A DNA stretch of 36,202 nucleotides. It comes from Chitinophaga pinensis. Lineage in GTDB: Bacteria; Bacteroidota; Bacteroidia; Flavobacteriales; Flavobacteriaceae. Both the position numbers and the translations under genes were made by a program. How positions within the stretch are numbered: position 1 is the stretch's first letter; the number at the start of each line of letters is the position of its first letter. The notes under the pieces were generated by a model that saw nothing but the letters and a program-made list of their open reading frames with translations, ran no database searches and had not been told where the DNA came from. Where the stretch lies: positions 1-36,202 of the forward strand of contig CAMCDQ010000020.1 of assembly GCA_945873505.1 (NCBI GenBank), written 5' to 3'. Positions 1 through 8,318 of the stretch are shown here, piece after piece.

Positions 1-111
1 TGCAATTCTTTAACCTATTGATAGTGATAATATTGACACCAATAGGGTCGGCAAAGATAAAAAACTTTTATTGCCAAGCAAAAAAAAAATTGCCTTTTAT
101 GCCAAAAAAAA

Positions 112-252
112 TAGCCCAGATTGAAGTGGAAAGCCCGAAGTGAAAAAAGATAGTTTTTCTTGGCTAAAAAAAGCGACCAAAGGAAGCTCCTTTTTAGACT
201 TAGAAAAACAACTTTTTGAATGAGGACTTGAAACGGAAAGCTGGAAAGAGCT
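112..252 (+). repeat. Structured intergenic repeat, Flavo-1-like, copy 1
   Basis: The gene-free stretch 1-302 contains an element opening with TAGCCCAGATTGAAGTGGAA (112-131) and closing with GGAAAGCTGGAAAGAGCT near 234-251. The same opening (TAGCCC-N-GAT-N-GAAG) and closing (GGA-N-AGC-N-GGAA) modules recur at 7391, 11528 and 24505, so this is a dispersed family. The outer AGC/GCT ends can pair, and the middle varies in length. From memory the pattern resembles the Flavo-1 structured RNA family of Flavobacteria; I could not test it against a covariance model. This is the longest and most diverged copy. Bases 1-111 show nothing else I can name. Confidence 0.5.
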
Positions 253-302
253 CAAGATTACTTTGCTTCCAGCCTCGCAACTCCTTGTAATAAGAATTAT
301 AA

Positions 303-980
303 TTATTTGTTGATTTCGTTCGCTTTTGAATACCAATAATCTGATAATTTATCATAGTCTATCGGTGTTGCGGGGGCTTGTTTTACTAATCTTCCGCTGT
401 TGAAGGCGCGTTCCAAAATGGTTTCTATGAGGTAATCTTCGTTGACTTGATAGGGCGCATAACCTGTTTTTAAGCTAATATCAAATAATCGGGCGGTGGT
501 GTTTGACCAAAATGCTTTCCAACCACTTTTGTGTTCTTTTATTAAATCGAAGGTGGTTTGCCCGGTTTGGCGGTAGATTAATTTCACTAAAATTTGCCCT
601 TGTTTGCGTGATAATTTTTTGAGTTTATCGGTAAATTCGTTCTCGATATAGTCTTCAACGATTTTGAAATATTTTCGTTTATCTCTATTTGATTTGAGAA
701 TTGCCATATTTTTATTCAAGCCTGTCAATCTTTCGGAAGCAATTTTTGCAAATGGATATACCTTATAAACACGGTTTTGAAGAATCAAAAATTGTTTTTT
801 GCTTTCTGGATCGAGTTTGTATTTGTGAATAATAACTTCTTCCAAAAGGATTGGATCTTTCAGAATAGTGTCGTTTTCTTCGCTAAATTGTTGCACTTTC
901 ACCGTGTCTAATTTTACTACTTGAGCAAAAGAACATAAAGAAAGTAGGAGGCAAAAAAGTATATAGTGAACTATTTTCAT
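303..980 (-). CDS. DUF4294 domain-containing secreted protein
   Basis: This 225-residue protein starts with a signal peptide (MKIVHYILFCLLLSLCSFAQ), so it is probably exported to the periplasm. The rest is soluble, rich in Lys, Tyr and Phe, and includes LLEEVIIHKYKL near residue 47 and VYPFAKIASERL near 75. I recognise the whole as DUF4294, a family of unknown function found in Bacteroidota. No catalytic motif is apparent. It is divergent from the M42 aminopeptidase gene at 1066, with about 85 bp between them, and in my recollection the two are neighbours in other flavobacteria. Whether they share a pathway cannot be told from sequence. Confidence 0.8.
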   Translation of the reverse strand: MKIVHYILFCLLLSLCSFAQVVKLDTVKVQQFSEENDTILKDPILLEEVIIHKYKLDPESKKQFLILQNRVYKVYPFAKIASERLTGLNKNMAILKSNRDKRKYFKIVEDYIENEFTDKLKKLSRKQGQILVKLIYRQTGQTTFDLIKEHKSGWKAFWSNTTARLFDISLKTGYAPYQVNEDYLIETILERAFNSGRLVKQAPATPIDYDKLSDYWYSKANEINK

Positions 981-1000
981 TTGAAACGTTATTTATTTGT

Positions 1001-1008
1001 CAAAAATA
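1001..1008 (-). promoter_or_regulatory. Candidate -7 box for the DUF4294 gene
   Basis: On the minus strand this reads TATTTTTG, matching the Bacteroidota -7 consensus TAnnTTTG about 20 nt upstream of the ATG at 980. No TTG stands at the ideal -33 distance, so only half of the promoter is supported. Confidence 0.4.
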
Positions 1009-1065
1009 TACTTTATATATAACAAGTGTGATGCCAAATTTATAAATTAGCGAAAAAAATATTTT

Positions 1066-2154
1066 ATGAATGCAAAATCGATATTGAAAGACACGTCAAT
1101 TGCTTTTTTAGAGCAGTATTTAAATAATGCTTCGCCAACAGGATTTGAAGCAGAAGGACAGAAAATTTGGATGGATTATTTGAAACCCTACGTGGATACT
1201 TTAATCACGGATACATACGGGACGGCTGTGGGAGTTATCAATCCTGACGCACCTTACAAGGTGGTTATTGAAGGTCATTCGGATGAAATTTCTTGGTATG
1301 TTAATTATATTACCGAAGACGGATTGATATATGTAATCAGAAATGGTGGTTCGGATCATCAAATTGCACCTTCAAAAATAGTTAATATTCACACTAAAAA
1401 CGGAATTGTGAAAGGCGTTTTTGGTTGGCCTGCCATTCACACTCGCAATCGAGACAAAGAGGAAAATCCAAAAATTAGCAATCTTTTTATTGATACGGGT
1501 TGCGATAATAAAGCGGCTGTTGAAAAAATGGGAATTCACGTAGGTTGCGTAATTACGTATCCTGATGAATTTATGATTATGAACGAAAACAAATTCGTTT
1601 GCCGAGCAATTGATAATAGAATGGGTGGCTTTATGATTGCAGAAGTGGCTCGTTTGCTTCACGAAAACGAAGTGAAATTGCCTTTTGGATTGTACATAAC
1701 CAATTCTGTTCAGGAAGAAGTAGGTCTTCGAGGTGCCGAAATGATTACGAAAACCATAAAACCAAATGTGGCAATTGTAACTGATGTTTGCCACGATACC
1801 TCAACGCCAATGATTGATATGAAAATTGAAGGCGAGATAAAAATTGGTAAAGGACCTGTTATTACGTATGCTCCAGCGGTTCAAAATAATTTAAGAGAAT
1901 TGATTTTAGATGCTGCTTTGGCAAATGAAATTCCGTTTCAAAGATTGGCATCGTCACGAGTTACAGGAACAGACACCGATGCTTTTGCGTATAGCAATGG
2001 CGGAGTTGCATCGGCATTAATATCACTTCCTTTGCGATACATGCATACCACTGTGGAAATGGTGCATCGTGAAGACGTTGAAAACGTTATTAAATTGATT
2101 TACGAGAGTTTATTGAAAATTAAAAATAACGAATCGTTTTCTTATTTTAAATAG
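1066..2154 (+). CDS. M42 family metallopeptidase (glutamyl aminopeptidase-like)
   Basis: This 362-residue cytosolic aminopeptidase belongs to the co-catalytic di-metal M42/FrvX family, which trims N-terminal residues from short peptides as large tetrahedral assemblies. The metal-site pattern is complete: EGHSDEIS with H71 and D73, RAIDNRMGG with D183, the catalytic pair E217-E218 in NSVQEEVGLRG, D240 in VTDVCHD, and H327 in RYMHTTVEM. There is no signal peptide. The length is normal for the family, and the start directly follows an AT-rich leader. Exact substrate preference cannot be read from the sequence. It is probably a single-gene unit, followed by two hairpins before the convergent typA gene. 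Confidence 0.93.
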   Translation: MNAKSILKDTSIAFLEQYLNNASPTGFEAEGQKIWMDYLKPYVDTLITDTYGTAVGVINPDAPYKVVIEGHSDEISWYVNYITEDGLIYVIRNGGSDHQIAPSKIVNIHTKNGIVKGVFGWPAIHTRNRDKEENPKISNLFIDTGCDNKAAVEKMGIHVGCVITYPDEFMIMNENKFVCRAIDNRMGGFMIAEVARLLHENEVKLPFGLYITNSVQEEVGLRGAEMITKTIKPNVAIVTDVCHDTSTPMIDMKIEGEIKIGKGPVITYAPAVQNNLRELILDAALANEIPFQRLASSRVTGTDTDAFAYSNGGVASALISLPLRYMHTTVEMVHREDVENVIKLIYESLLKIKNNESFSYFK

Positions 2155-2179
2155 AAATTAAATCGCATTTAAAATAAAT

Positions 2180-2213
2180 AAAGGGTAATCTGAATCCATT
2201 TTCCCTTTATATT
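2180..2213 (+). terminator. Weak terminator-like hairpin after the M42 gene
   Basis: AAAGGG at 2180-2185 pairs with CCCTTT at 2203-2208 and is followed by TATATTTTT. The stem is short and the loop long, so this is a weak call. It lies 25 bp past the M42 stop codon. Confidence 0.4.
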
Positions 2214-2230
2214 TTTATAAATAACGCATA

Positions 2231-2258
2231 AAAAAAGCCATTCTCTCGAATGGCTTTT
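2231..2258 (-). terminator. Terminator between convergent M42 and typA
   Basis: A perfect stem AAAAGCCATTC / GAATGGCTTTT encloses a TCTC loop. On the minus strand it ends in a run of seven T, so it serves typA best. On the plus strand it ends in four T and may also stop read-through from the M42 gene. Confidence 0.8.
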
Positions 2259-2277
2259 AAATATAAAATAAATAAAA

Positions 2278-4074
2278 TTAGATTTTGAATCTTTTTCTAT
2301 CGGTTTCTGTCAAATAAATTTTTCTCAAACGAATACATTTTGGAGTAACCTCAACATATTCATCTTTTTGAATATATTCTAAAGCTTCTTCTAATGAAAA
2401 AATGATTGGAGGAATAATCCTTGCTTTTTCATCATTTCCAGAGGAACGTACATTGGATTGTTTTTTCTCTTTGGTTACGTTTACACACATATCATCACCA
2501 CGAGAATTTTCTCCAATTACTTGACCTTCGTAAATTTCAGCATTTGGTTCAACGAAGAACTTACCACGATCTTGCAATTTATCGATAGAATAAGGGATGG
2601 CTTTTCCTTTTTCCATAGAAATTAATGATCCTTTGTTACGTCCAGAAATTTCTCCTTTGTAAGGCTCATATCCTATAAAACGGTGTGCCATAATTGCTTC
2701 ACCAGCAGTAGCCGTAAGCAATTGATTACGCAACCCAATAATTCCACGAGATGGGATATTAAATTTTATTATCATACGTTCCCCTTTGGTTTCCATACTC
2801 AACATTTCACCTTTACGAAGAGTTACAAACTCTACCGCTCTTCCTGAAAGTGATTCTGGTAAGTCGATGGTTAACTCCTCAATAGGTTCACATTTTTTAC
2901 CATCAATTTCTTTAATGATAACTTGTGGTTGACCGATTTGCAATTCATATCCTTCTCTTCTCATTGTTTCAATAAGAACAGACAAGTGCAATACTCCACG
3001 ACCAAAAACCATGAATTTGTCAGCAGAATCAGTTTCACCTAATTTCATTGCTAAGTTTTTCTCTAATTCTTTTGTCAAACGCTCTCTAATATGACGAGAA
3101 GTAACAAATTTACCCTCTTTACCGAAGAAAGGAGAGTCATTAATTGTAAATAACATACTCATAGTAGGCTCGTCAATAGCAATAGTTTGTAATGCTTCTG
3201 GATTTTCAAAATCAGCGATTGTATCTCCAATTTCAAAACCTTCAACTCCTACAATTGCACAAATATCTCCAGCAACTACTTGTTGTACTTTTTTACGACC
3301 TAAACCTTCAAAAGTGTGTAATTCTTTAATACGTGATTTCATTATTACACCGTCTCTTTTGCATAAAGAAATTGGCATTCCTTCTTTCAAAACACCTCTT
3401 TCCAAACGACCAATAGCGATTCGGCCTGTAAACGCAGAGAAGTCTAAAGATGTAATCAACATTTGTGGTGTTCCCTCAGAAACTTTAGGAGCTGGTACAT
3501 TTTCGATAACCATATCTAATAATGCTTCCACATTATCAGTTACATTTTCCCAATGATCCGACATCCAGTTATTTTTAGCAGAACCGTAAACAGTTGGAAA
3601 ATCTAACTGCCACTCTTCCGCGCCTAATTCGTACATTAAGTCGAAAACTTTTTCGTGAACTTCTTCAGGAGTACAGTTTTCTTTATCTACTTTGTTGATT
3701 ACAACGCAAGGTTTCAAACCTAAGTCAAGTGCTTTTTGTAAAACAAACCGTGTTTGAGGCATTGGACCTTCAAAAGCATCAACAAGCAAACAAACTCCAT
3801 CAGCCATATTCAATACACGCTCAACTTCACCGCCAAAATCGGCGTGACCAGGAGTGTCAATAATGTTGATTTTTGTTCCTTTGTAAACTACAGAAACATT
3901 TTTTGAGGTAATTGTGATACCTCTTTCACGCTCTAAGTCGTTGTTGTCAAGGATTAGATCACCCGTGTTTTCGTTGTCACGAAATAACTGACAGTGATAC
4001 ATAATTTTATCAACCAAAGTTGTTTTACCGTGATCGACGTGGGCAATAATTGCAATGTTTCTAATAGATTCCAT
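2278..4074 (-). CDS. typA: Ribosome-associated GTPase TypA/BipA
   Basis: This 598-residue translational GTPase of the EF-G-like class binds 70S ribosomes and supports growth or ribosome assembly under stress and cold. The G domain is intact: AHVDHGKTT (11-19), the switch I core RERGITI near 49-55, DTPGHADFGGEV, and NKVDKENC for guanine recognition. It is followed by the beta-barrel domain and the BipA-specific C-terminal domain (RGIIGLRNQLLTATAGEA, RNKGSLISMEKGKA). Length is normal, and the start MESIRNIAIIAHVDHGK is the usual one. It appears monocistronic, with a -7 box 20 bp upstream and a strong terminator just past the stop. Confidence 0.97.
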   Translation of the reverse strand: MESIRNIAIIAHVDHGKTTLVDKIMYHCQLFRDNENTGDLILDNNDLERERGITITSKNVSVVYKGTKINIIDTPGHADFGGEVERVLNMADGVCLLVDAFEGPMPQTRFVLQKALDLGLKPCVVINKVDKENCTPEEVHEKVFDLMYELGAEEWQLDFPTVYGSAKNNWMSDHWENVTDNVEALLDMVIENVPAPKVSEGTPQMLITSLDFSAFTGRIAIGRLERGVLKEGMPISLCKRDGVIMKSRIKELHTFEGLGRKKVQQVVAGDICAIVGVEGFEIGDTIADFENPEALQTIAIDEPTMSMLFTINDSPFFGKEGKFVTSRHIRERLTKELEKNLAMKLGETDSADKFMVFGRGVLHLSVLIETMRREGYELQIGQPQVIIKEIDGKKCEPIEELTIDLPESLSGRAVEFVTLRKGEMLSMETKGERMIIKFNIPSRGIIGLRNQLLTATAGEAIMAHRFIGYEPYKGEISGRNKGSLISMEKGKAIPYSIDKLQDRGKFFVEPNAEIYEGQVIGENSRGDDMCVNVTKEKKQSNVRSSGNDEKARIIPPIIFSLEEALEYIQKDEYVEVTPKCIRLRKIYLTETDRKRFKI

Positions 4075-4092
4075 CTGTGATTTTTAATGGCG

Positions 4093-4100
4093 CAAAGGTA
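4093..4100 (-). promoter_or_regulatory. -7 box of the typA promoter
   Basis: The minus strand reads TACCTTTG, an exact TAnnTTTG match ending 18 nt before the typA ATG. This would give a leader of about 14 nt. No TTG is seen at the expected -33 distance. Confidence 0.5.
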
Positions 4101-4256
4101 CACTTTATTTTTACATAATCTTCATTAATTGTAAACCACCTTCTTCTTTATTAAAAAACCAGACAATTTGAAAGAAAAAGTCAAGAAAAAAATTGATTAT
4201 TCGAATGCTTTTAATGACGTGCTAACTTTATTCTAAATACAAGATTAGCTAAAAAA

Positions 4257-4553
4257 CTATCTCAATATGACGTCTTTAACAATATCACGACGCAATTCTT
4301 CATTTATCATGGCGATAATTTTAGATTTTCCATGACTCAATTCTTCTCGTAAAACAGATGACGTTAATTCTACATATAAAGTACTTCCTTTCAGTGTGAC
4401 ATTTTTGGTATAACTATTCACGCCATTTCCCATTAATGAAACCCAAGCCTCTTTCACAGAAACTTGATCCATTCCGGGTTGTAATTTATTACTTTGGATA
4501 ATTTCTTTTAGAACATCTCCAATAGAACTTTCGTTATTTAGTCGTTTTGCCAT
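4257..4553 (-). CDS. DUF721 / DciA-like protein
   Basis: This 98-residue protein of the DUF721 family opens with the typical RLNNESSIGDVLKEII and contains VSVKEAWVSLMGN (about 31-43) and LTSSVLREELSHGKSKII (63-80), the conserved surface of the family. The family includes DciA, a loader of the replicative helicase DnaB in bacteria that lack DnaC. Flavobacterial members are short versions, so helicase loading here is inference from the family. Its start lies 20 bp inside the upstream lipoprotein gene, so the two are probably translationally coupled. The 156 bp between it and the typA promoter show no further gene. Confidence 0.8.
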   Translation of the reverse strand: MAKRLNNESSIGDVLKEIIQSNKLQPGMDQVSVKEAWVSLMGNGVNSYTKNVTLKGSTLYVELTSSVLREELSHGKSKIIAMINEELRRDIVKDVILR

Positions 4554-4971
4554 CTCCTAAAATATTTATTGGTGCCGATTTTTTATAATGATATTCTGCC
4601 TTTGAAGCATTTATAACAACTAACTTCTCATTTGAAAGAGATTCAATTTCTTCTTTCCATTTAGCATAAGGCGTTTTGTAATTAATATACGTAATATCGT
4701 TTTCAAAAGTAATTTCAATTTTTTCAGATTGATTATTCACTAAAAATCGACCGTCCAATTGCGGCATCACTTTCTTTCTGAAACCTTTATTTGCTTTTAT
4801 TTGAAAATAATCAAACGACTCGTTATAAGTATATTCTTTTTTAGTTCCATCGGAAAGAATCACTTTCTCGATTTCCCAGTAGCCATTCAGTTTAGAAACA
4901 TCTTGTGTCGTAACTTTTTGATGACAAGCAGAGAGAATAAAAAGAAATACTATTGCAATGGGTTTTTTCAT
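4534..4971 (-). CDS. Small lipocalin-like lipoprotein
   Basis: This 145-residue predicted lipoprotein has a hydrophobic signal and a lipobox (LSAC, Cys16). The mature part resembles the lipocalin-like proteins of Bacteroidota: it opens with KLNGYWEIEKVIL, the short GxW signature of that fold, and continues with alternating beta-strand-like segments (FDYFQIKA, KIEITFENDITYINYK). The ligand is unknown. The 3' end overlaps the DUF721 gene by 20 bp, which argues for one transcript although the two products work in different compartments. A TAnnTTTG box lies just upstream. Confidence 0.7.
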   Translation of the reverse strand: MKKPIAIVFLFILSACHQKVTTQDVSKLNGYWEIEKVILSDGTKKEYTYNESFDYFQIKANKGFRKKVMPQLDGRFLVNNQSEKIEITFENDITYINYKTPYAKWKEEIESLSNEKLVVINASKAEYHYKKSAPINILGDGKTTK

Positions 4972-4987
4972 AAGATGTCATTTTGTA

Positions 4988-4995
4988 CAAATTTA
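4988..4995 (-). promoter_or_regulatory. -7 box for the lipoprotein-DUF721 operon
   Basis: The minus strand reads TAAATTTG, an exact TAnnTTTG match ending 16 nt before the ATG at 4971. The -33 element is not evident. Confidence 0.45.
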
Positions 4996-5090
4996 CTTTT
5001 TTATAGTTTTGAAACTCCTATTTATTTCTAAAAAAAATCGAATAATATTAAACTTTTTTATATTTTTAAGGTCTGATTATTAAAACCATT

Positions 5091-6170
5091 ATGAAAAAAA
5101 GTAGCATTATAGTATTATTTCTAATTGTAATTCTTACAAGTTGCTCTGATTCGTCTTCTACTTCTTCAAATTCAATGTATTTTCCTCCTATTGACGGAAA
5201 TTCAACATGGGAAACAGAATCAATTGCGTCTTTGGGATGGAATCAAAATGCGATGCAACCCTTATTAGATTATTTAGTACTAAAGAATTCTAAATCATTT
5301 ATCATTCTTGTAAACGGCAAAATTGTAATGGAAAACTATTTCAACGGACATACTGCATCAACACTTTGGAAATGGAACAGTGCTGGAAAGACTTTAACAT
5401 CTACTGTCACAGGAATTGCTGAACAAGAAGGATTTATTAATACGAATAATAAGGTTTCAGATTATATAGGAACTGGTTGGACAAGTGCCCCATTAGCAAA
5501 AGAAAATTTAATTACCTGCAAAAATTTATTAAAGATGAATTCCGGATTAGATGATACTTTGGGTGATGAAGTTTCCCCTATCAATCTTCAATATATAGCG
5601 GATTCAGGAACTCGATGGGCGTATCATAATGTATATGTAAAACTTCAAGACGTTGTTGAACAAGCAACAGGACAAAGCTGGAATACTTATTTCAACACCA
5701 AGTTGCGAGATAAAATTGGCATGAGTTCAAATGGATTTTGGTATATAGGGACTGGCACTAATTTAGGTTTGAAAATTTATTTCAGTACAACTCGAAGTAT
5801 GGCTCGTTTTGGATTATTAGCATTGAATAATGGAAATTGGAATGGAAGTCAAGTAATTAATTCATCCTTTTTAAATCAAGCAACAACTACTTCTCAAAAT
5901 ATTAATTTATCTTATGGGTATTTATGGTGGCTGAATGGAAAATCTAGTTTTCATTTACCTCAAACACAATTACAATTTAATGGGAGTTTAATTTCAACAG
6001 CACCAACCGATATGTTTATGGCTTTGGGAAAAGACGATCAAAAAATATATGTGATCCCAAGTAAAAACATGGTGGTAATCAGAATGGGTGATGCCGCAGA
6101 TACTTCAAATTTAGCCTTGTCAGATTTTGATGAAGTTTTATGGCAGAAAATAAGTGCCTTATATCAATAA
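5091..6170 (+). CDS. Serine hydrolase lipoprotein of the class C beta-lactamase fold
   Basis: This 359-residue predicted lipoprotein (signal ending LTSC, Cys18, then a Ser/Thr-rich tether) carries a beta-lactamase-related domain. The SxxK motif is S97-A-G-K100 in WKWNSAGKTL. The second motif YxN is YHN in TRWAYHNVYVKL, and a FGLLALNNG block follows. Members include esterases, D-amino acid peptidases and penicillin-binding-like enzymes, and most are not antibiotic resistance factors. The C-terminus (KIYVIPSKNMVVIRMGDA) is the usual final strand pair. The substrate is unknown. It stands alone between divergent and convergent neighbours, and its stop is only 8 bp from the stop of the opposite small gene. 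Confidence 0.88.
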   Translation: MKKSSIIVLFLIVILTSCSDSSSTSSNSMYFPPIDGNSTWETESIASLGWNQNAMQPLLDYLVLKNSKSFIILVNGKIVMENYFNGHTASTLWKWNSAGKTLTSTVTGIAEQEGFINTNNKVSDYIGTGWTSAPLAKENLITCKNLLKMNSGLDDTLGDEVSPINLQYIADSGTRWAYHNVYVKLQDVVEQATGQSWNTYFNTKLRDKIGMSSNGFWYIGTGTNLGLKIYFSTTRSMARFGLLALNNGNWNGSQVINSSFLNQATTTSQNINLSYGYLWWLNGKSSFHLPQTQLQFNGSLISTAPTDMFMALGKDDQKIYVIPSKNMVVIRMGDAADTSNLALSDFDEVLWQKISALYQ

Positions 6171-6178
6171 TAAAACTT

Positions 6179-6346
6179 TTATCTTTTTATTTTTTTACTA
6201 AATCCCAGAGCAAATAAAACTACTCCAAGCATCAGAAAAATCAAATAAATAGTTTGGTTTTTGTCTCTAACTACATTTGAAAGTACAATGAATACTATAC
6301 TACACAAATAAAGATGAATTGGTTTTAGATTTTTATAAAATTCCAT
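6179..6346 (-). CDS. Two-helix small membrane protein, unknown function
   Basis: This 55-residue protein starts at MEFYKNLKPIHLYL. It has two hydrophobic helices (about 10-26 and 32-49), a short charged turn VRDKNQ between them, and a basic tail SKKIKR, so both ends are probably cytoplasmic. A longer reading frame begins inside ftsY at 6427, but the extra residues are not hydrophobic and overlap ftsY. The ATG at 6346, 7 bp after the ftsY stop, is the better choice. Gene spacing suggests cotranscription with ftsY. I do not recognise the family. Confidence 0.6.
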   Translation of the reverse strand: MEFYKNLKPIHLYLCSIVFIVLSNVVRDKNQTIYLIFLMLGVVLFALGFSKKIKR

Positions 6347-6353
6347 GTTTAAA

Positions 6354-7307
6354 TTATTTAAAGAAGGAATCAACAAATTCGTATTTATTAAAAACTTGTA
6401 AATCTTCAATTCCTTCGCCAACACCAATATATTTTACTGGTATTTGAAATTGATCTGAAATGCCAATTACCACACCGCCTTTTGCAGTTCCGTCTAATTT
6501 TGTTACTGCCAAAGAAGTAACTTCGGTTGCAGCTGTAAATTGTTTGGCTTGTTCAAAAGCATTTTGTCCTGTGGAACCATCTAAAACTAATAAAACATCG
6601 TGAGGTGCTTCACCAACCACTTTTTGCATTACGCGTTTTACTTTGGTTAATTCGGCCATTAAGTTTACTTTATTATGCAAACGTCCTGCGGTATCAATTA
6701 TTACAATATCGGCATTTTGAGAAACTGCAGATTGCAAGGTATCAAAAGCTACCGAAGCAGGATCACTTCCCATTTGTTGTTTTACCAACGGAACTCCTAC
6801 TCTATCTGCCCAAACTTGTAATTGGTCAATAGCTGCGGCACGAAAAGTATCGGCTGCTCCAAGAACTACATGGTAACCTTGTTTTTTGAATTGGTGGGCT
6901 AATTTTCCGATTGTTGTTGTTTTACCAACTCCATTGACGCCTACAACCATTAATACGTAGGGTTTTGTAGTTGTTGGAATTACAAATTCGGTTGCTTCGC
7001 CAGAATTGGTTTCTGAAAGAAGGCTTGCGATTTCGTTTCGTAGAATTTCATTGAGTTCTTCTGTTCCTAAATATTTATTTTCGGAAACGTGGTTTTCAAT
7101 TCGGGTGATTATTTTTAGAGTTGTATTTACGCCAACGTCTGAAGAAATAAGGATTTCTTCGAGGTTGTCTAAAACCTCATCGTCAACTTTAGTTTTTCCT
7201 GCTACGGCTTTTGTGAGCTTTGAGAAGAAAGAAGTTTTAGATTGTTCTAATCCTTTGTCTAAGGATTGCTTTTTTTCTGACGAGAATAATTTTTTGAAAA
7301 AACTCAT
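6354..7307 (-). CDS. ftsY: Signal recognition particle receptor FtsY
   Basis: This 317-residue SRP receptor GTPase docks SRP-bound ribosomes at the inner membrane. The N domain (about 20-105) precedes a G domain with GVNGVGKTTT (123-132), DTFRAAAIDQL, the switch element DTAGRLHN, TKLDGTAKGG and the closing GEGIEDLQVF. It has only a short basic N-terminus (MSFFKKLFSSEKKQ) and no long acidic A domain, as is usual outside enterobacteria. It follows the ribosomal-protein genes rpmB, rpmG and DUF4295 on the same strand, but a terminator and a repeat element lie between. Confidence 0.97.
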   Translation of the reverse strand: MSFFKKLFSSEKKQSLDKGLEQSKTSFFSKLTKAVAGKTKVDDEVLDNLEEILISSDVGVNTTLKIITRIENHVSENKYLGTEELNEILRNEIASLLSETNSGEATEFVIPTTTKPYVLMVVGVNGVGKTTTIGKLAHQFKKQGYHVVLGAADTFRAAAIDQLQVWADRVGVPLVKQQMGSDPASVAFDTLQSAVSQNADIVIIDTAGRLHNKVNLMAELTKVKRVMQKVVGEAPHDVLLVLDGSTGQNAFEQAKQFTAATEVTSLAVTKLDGTAKGGVVIGISDQFQIPVKYIGVGEGIEDLQVFNKYEFVDSFFK

Positions 7308-7390
7308 TTTTATTTACTTTTTACGCTCGATATTTCGAGGTTTGATTTTAAAAATCCAAAAATTTCAGAATCAGAAAGTGATTGCTCCAG

Positions 7391-7520
7391 TAGCCCCGAT
7401 GGCAGCAAGTATTTTTTTTTGTTTGGTGGAATTTTGTAGTAAAAAACTAACGTTGTAACAAAAAAATACTGCGAACAGCGGGAATTGCATTGGTTGAAAA
7501 ACACTACAAATTCGCTCCTA
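7391..7520 (+). repeat. Structured intergenic repeat, Flavo-1-like, copy 2
   Basis: The element opens with TAGCCCCGATGGCAGCAAG at 7391 and closes with GCGAACAGCGGGAAT (7471-7485) plus TTCGCTCCTA (7511-7520). AGTATTTTTTTTTG in the left half pairs with CAAAAAAATACT in the right half, forming a long AT-rich hairpin, and CCC/GGG sit at the stem base. It shares opening and closing modules with the copies at 112, 11528 and 24505. It fills most of the gap between ftsY and the DUF4295 terminator. Confidence 0.6.
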
Positions 7521-7547
7521 AAAATTTATGGTGTAAATATAAAAAAT

Positions 7548-7580
7548 AAAAAAGCTACTTCCGAATGAAAGTAGCTTTTC
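7548..7580 (-). terminator. Terminator of the rpmB-rpmG-DUF4295 operon
   Basis: On the minus strand AAAAGCTACTT and AAGTAGCTTTTTT form a stem of about 11 bp with a short loop, followed by a T-rich tract (TTTTTTATTTTTTATA). It lies 20 bp past the DUF4295 stop codon and should separate that operon from ftsY. Confidence 0.8.
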
Positions 7581-7599
7581 TATATAATGTTTTTTAAAA

Positions 7600-7752
7600 T
7601 TACTTGTTTTTCAAGAATTCGTCAACTAATTCTGGTGTCATAATAGATTCTACGAATGTGTATGCGCCAGTTTTTGGGGATTTTACCATTTTGATGGCTT
7701 TTGACAATCTTTTTGAGGCTGTCTGTAATGTTGCTACGGTTTTCTTTGCCAT
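7600..7752 (-). CDS. DUF4295 small ribosome-linked protein (probably bL38)
   Basis: This 50-residue basic protein opens MAKKTVATLQTASKRLSKAI and ends VDEFLKNK. It is the DUF4295 family, found in Bacteroidota directly after rpmB and rpmG, which is exactly its place here (77 bp after the bL33 stop). As I recall, the cryo-EM structure of the Flavobacterium johnsoniae ribosome revealed a new large-subunit protein named bL38, and I believe it is this family; that link is from memory. The small size, Lys-rich composition and ribosomal operon all fit a ribosomal protein. The gene ends 20 bp before a strong terminator. Confidence 0.85.
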   Translation of the reverse strand: MAKKTVATLQTASKRLSKAIKMVKSPKTGAYTFVESIMTPELVDEFLKNK

Positions 7753-7828
7753 GACTAGTTATGTTTATTTGTGTATTTTAATTAAACCTTCAAATGTAAC
7801 CATTTGAGATTTTTATTAAAATCTCTAA

Positions 7829-8011
7829 TTATTTAATTTCTTTGTGAACTGTTACGCGTTTCAAGATTGGATTGAATTTTTTAATTTCTAATCTATCTGG
7901 AGTATTTTTTTTGTTCTTAGTTGTAATGTATCTAGAAGTTCCAGAAACACCTGAAGTTTTGTGTTCTGTACATTCTAAAATTACCTGAATTCTGTTGCCT
8001 TTCTTTGCCAT
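7829..8011 (-). CDS. rpmG: Large-subunit ribosomal protein bL33, zinc-free form
   Basis: This 60-residue bL33 has the conserved [20 protein letters not shown] core and a normal length. Many bL33 proteins bind zinc through four cysteines. Here only the Cys of ECTEHKTSG remains, and the usual YCPxC is FNPIL, so this is the zinc-independent form. It sits 34 bp downstream of rpmB and upstream of DUF4295 in one operon. Confidence 0.96.
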   Translation of the reverse strand: MAKKGNRIQVILECTEHKTSGVSGTSRYITTKNKKNTPDRLEIKKFNPILKRVTVHKEIK

Positions 8012-8045
8012 TTTGTATAATTATTCTTCCCGAATTTCGAGAGGA

Positions 8046-8282
8046 TTATTTAATAAATCCACCTGCTTGTGCTTTTTTCAAAACTGCAGCGATTCCATTT
8101 TTGTTGATAGTTTTTATAGTAGATGCTGCTACTCTAAGAGTAATCCATCTGTCTTCTTCAGGAAGATAAAAACGTTTTTTAAGTAAGTTTACAGAAAACT
8201 TTCTTTTGGTTTTATTCATGGCGTGGGAAACGTTATTTCCTACCATTGCTTTTTTACCCGTAAGGTCACAAACTCTTGACAT
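8046..8282 (-). CDS. rpmB: Large-subunit ribosomal protein bL28
   Basis: This 78-residue bL28 has the N-terminal signature [20 protein letters not shown], the basic stretch [11 protein letters not shown], and [19 protein letters not shown]. Length is normal for the family. It is the first gene of the rpmB-rpmG-DUF4295 operon, whose likely promoter lies about 40 bp upstream. Confidence 0.97.
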   Translation of the reverse strand: MSRVCDLTGKKAMVGNNVSHAMNKTKRKFSVNLLKKRFYLPEEDRWITLRVAASTIKTINKNGIAAVLKKAQAGGFIK

Positions 8283-8318
8283 TATGCTTATTTTTTATCG
8301 TTATTCAAAATCAGGGTG

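Noticed and set aside
97..336. Minus-strand open frame of 79 codons
   Set aside because: It runs across the structured repeat and into the end of the DUF4294 gene, with low-complexity Ser/Phe/Lys composition and no family match.
7310..7504. Minus-strand open frame of 64 codons directly upstream of ftsY
   Set aside because: Its codons lie mostly in repeat copy 2, so the frame is a by-product of the element.
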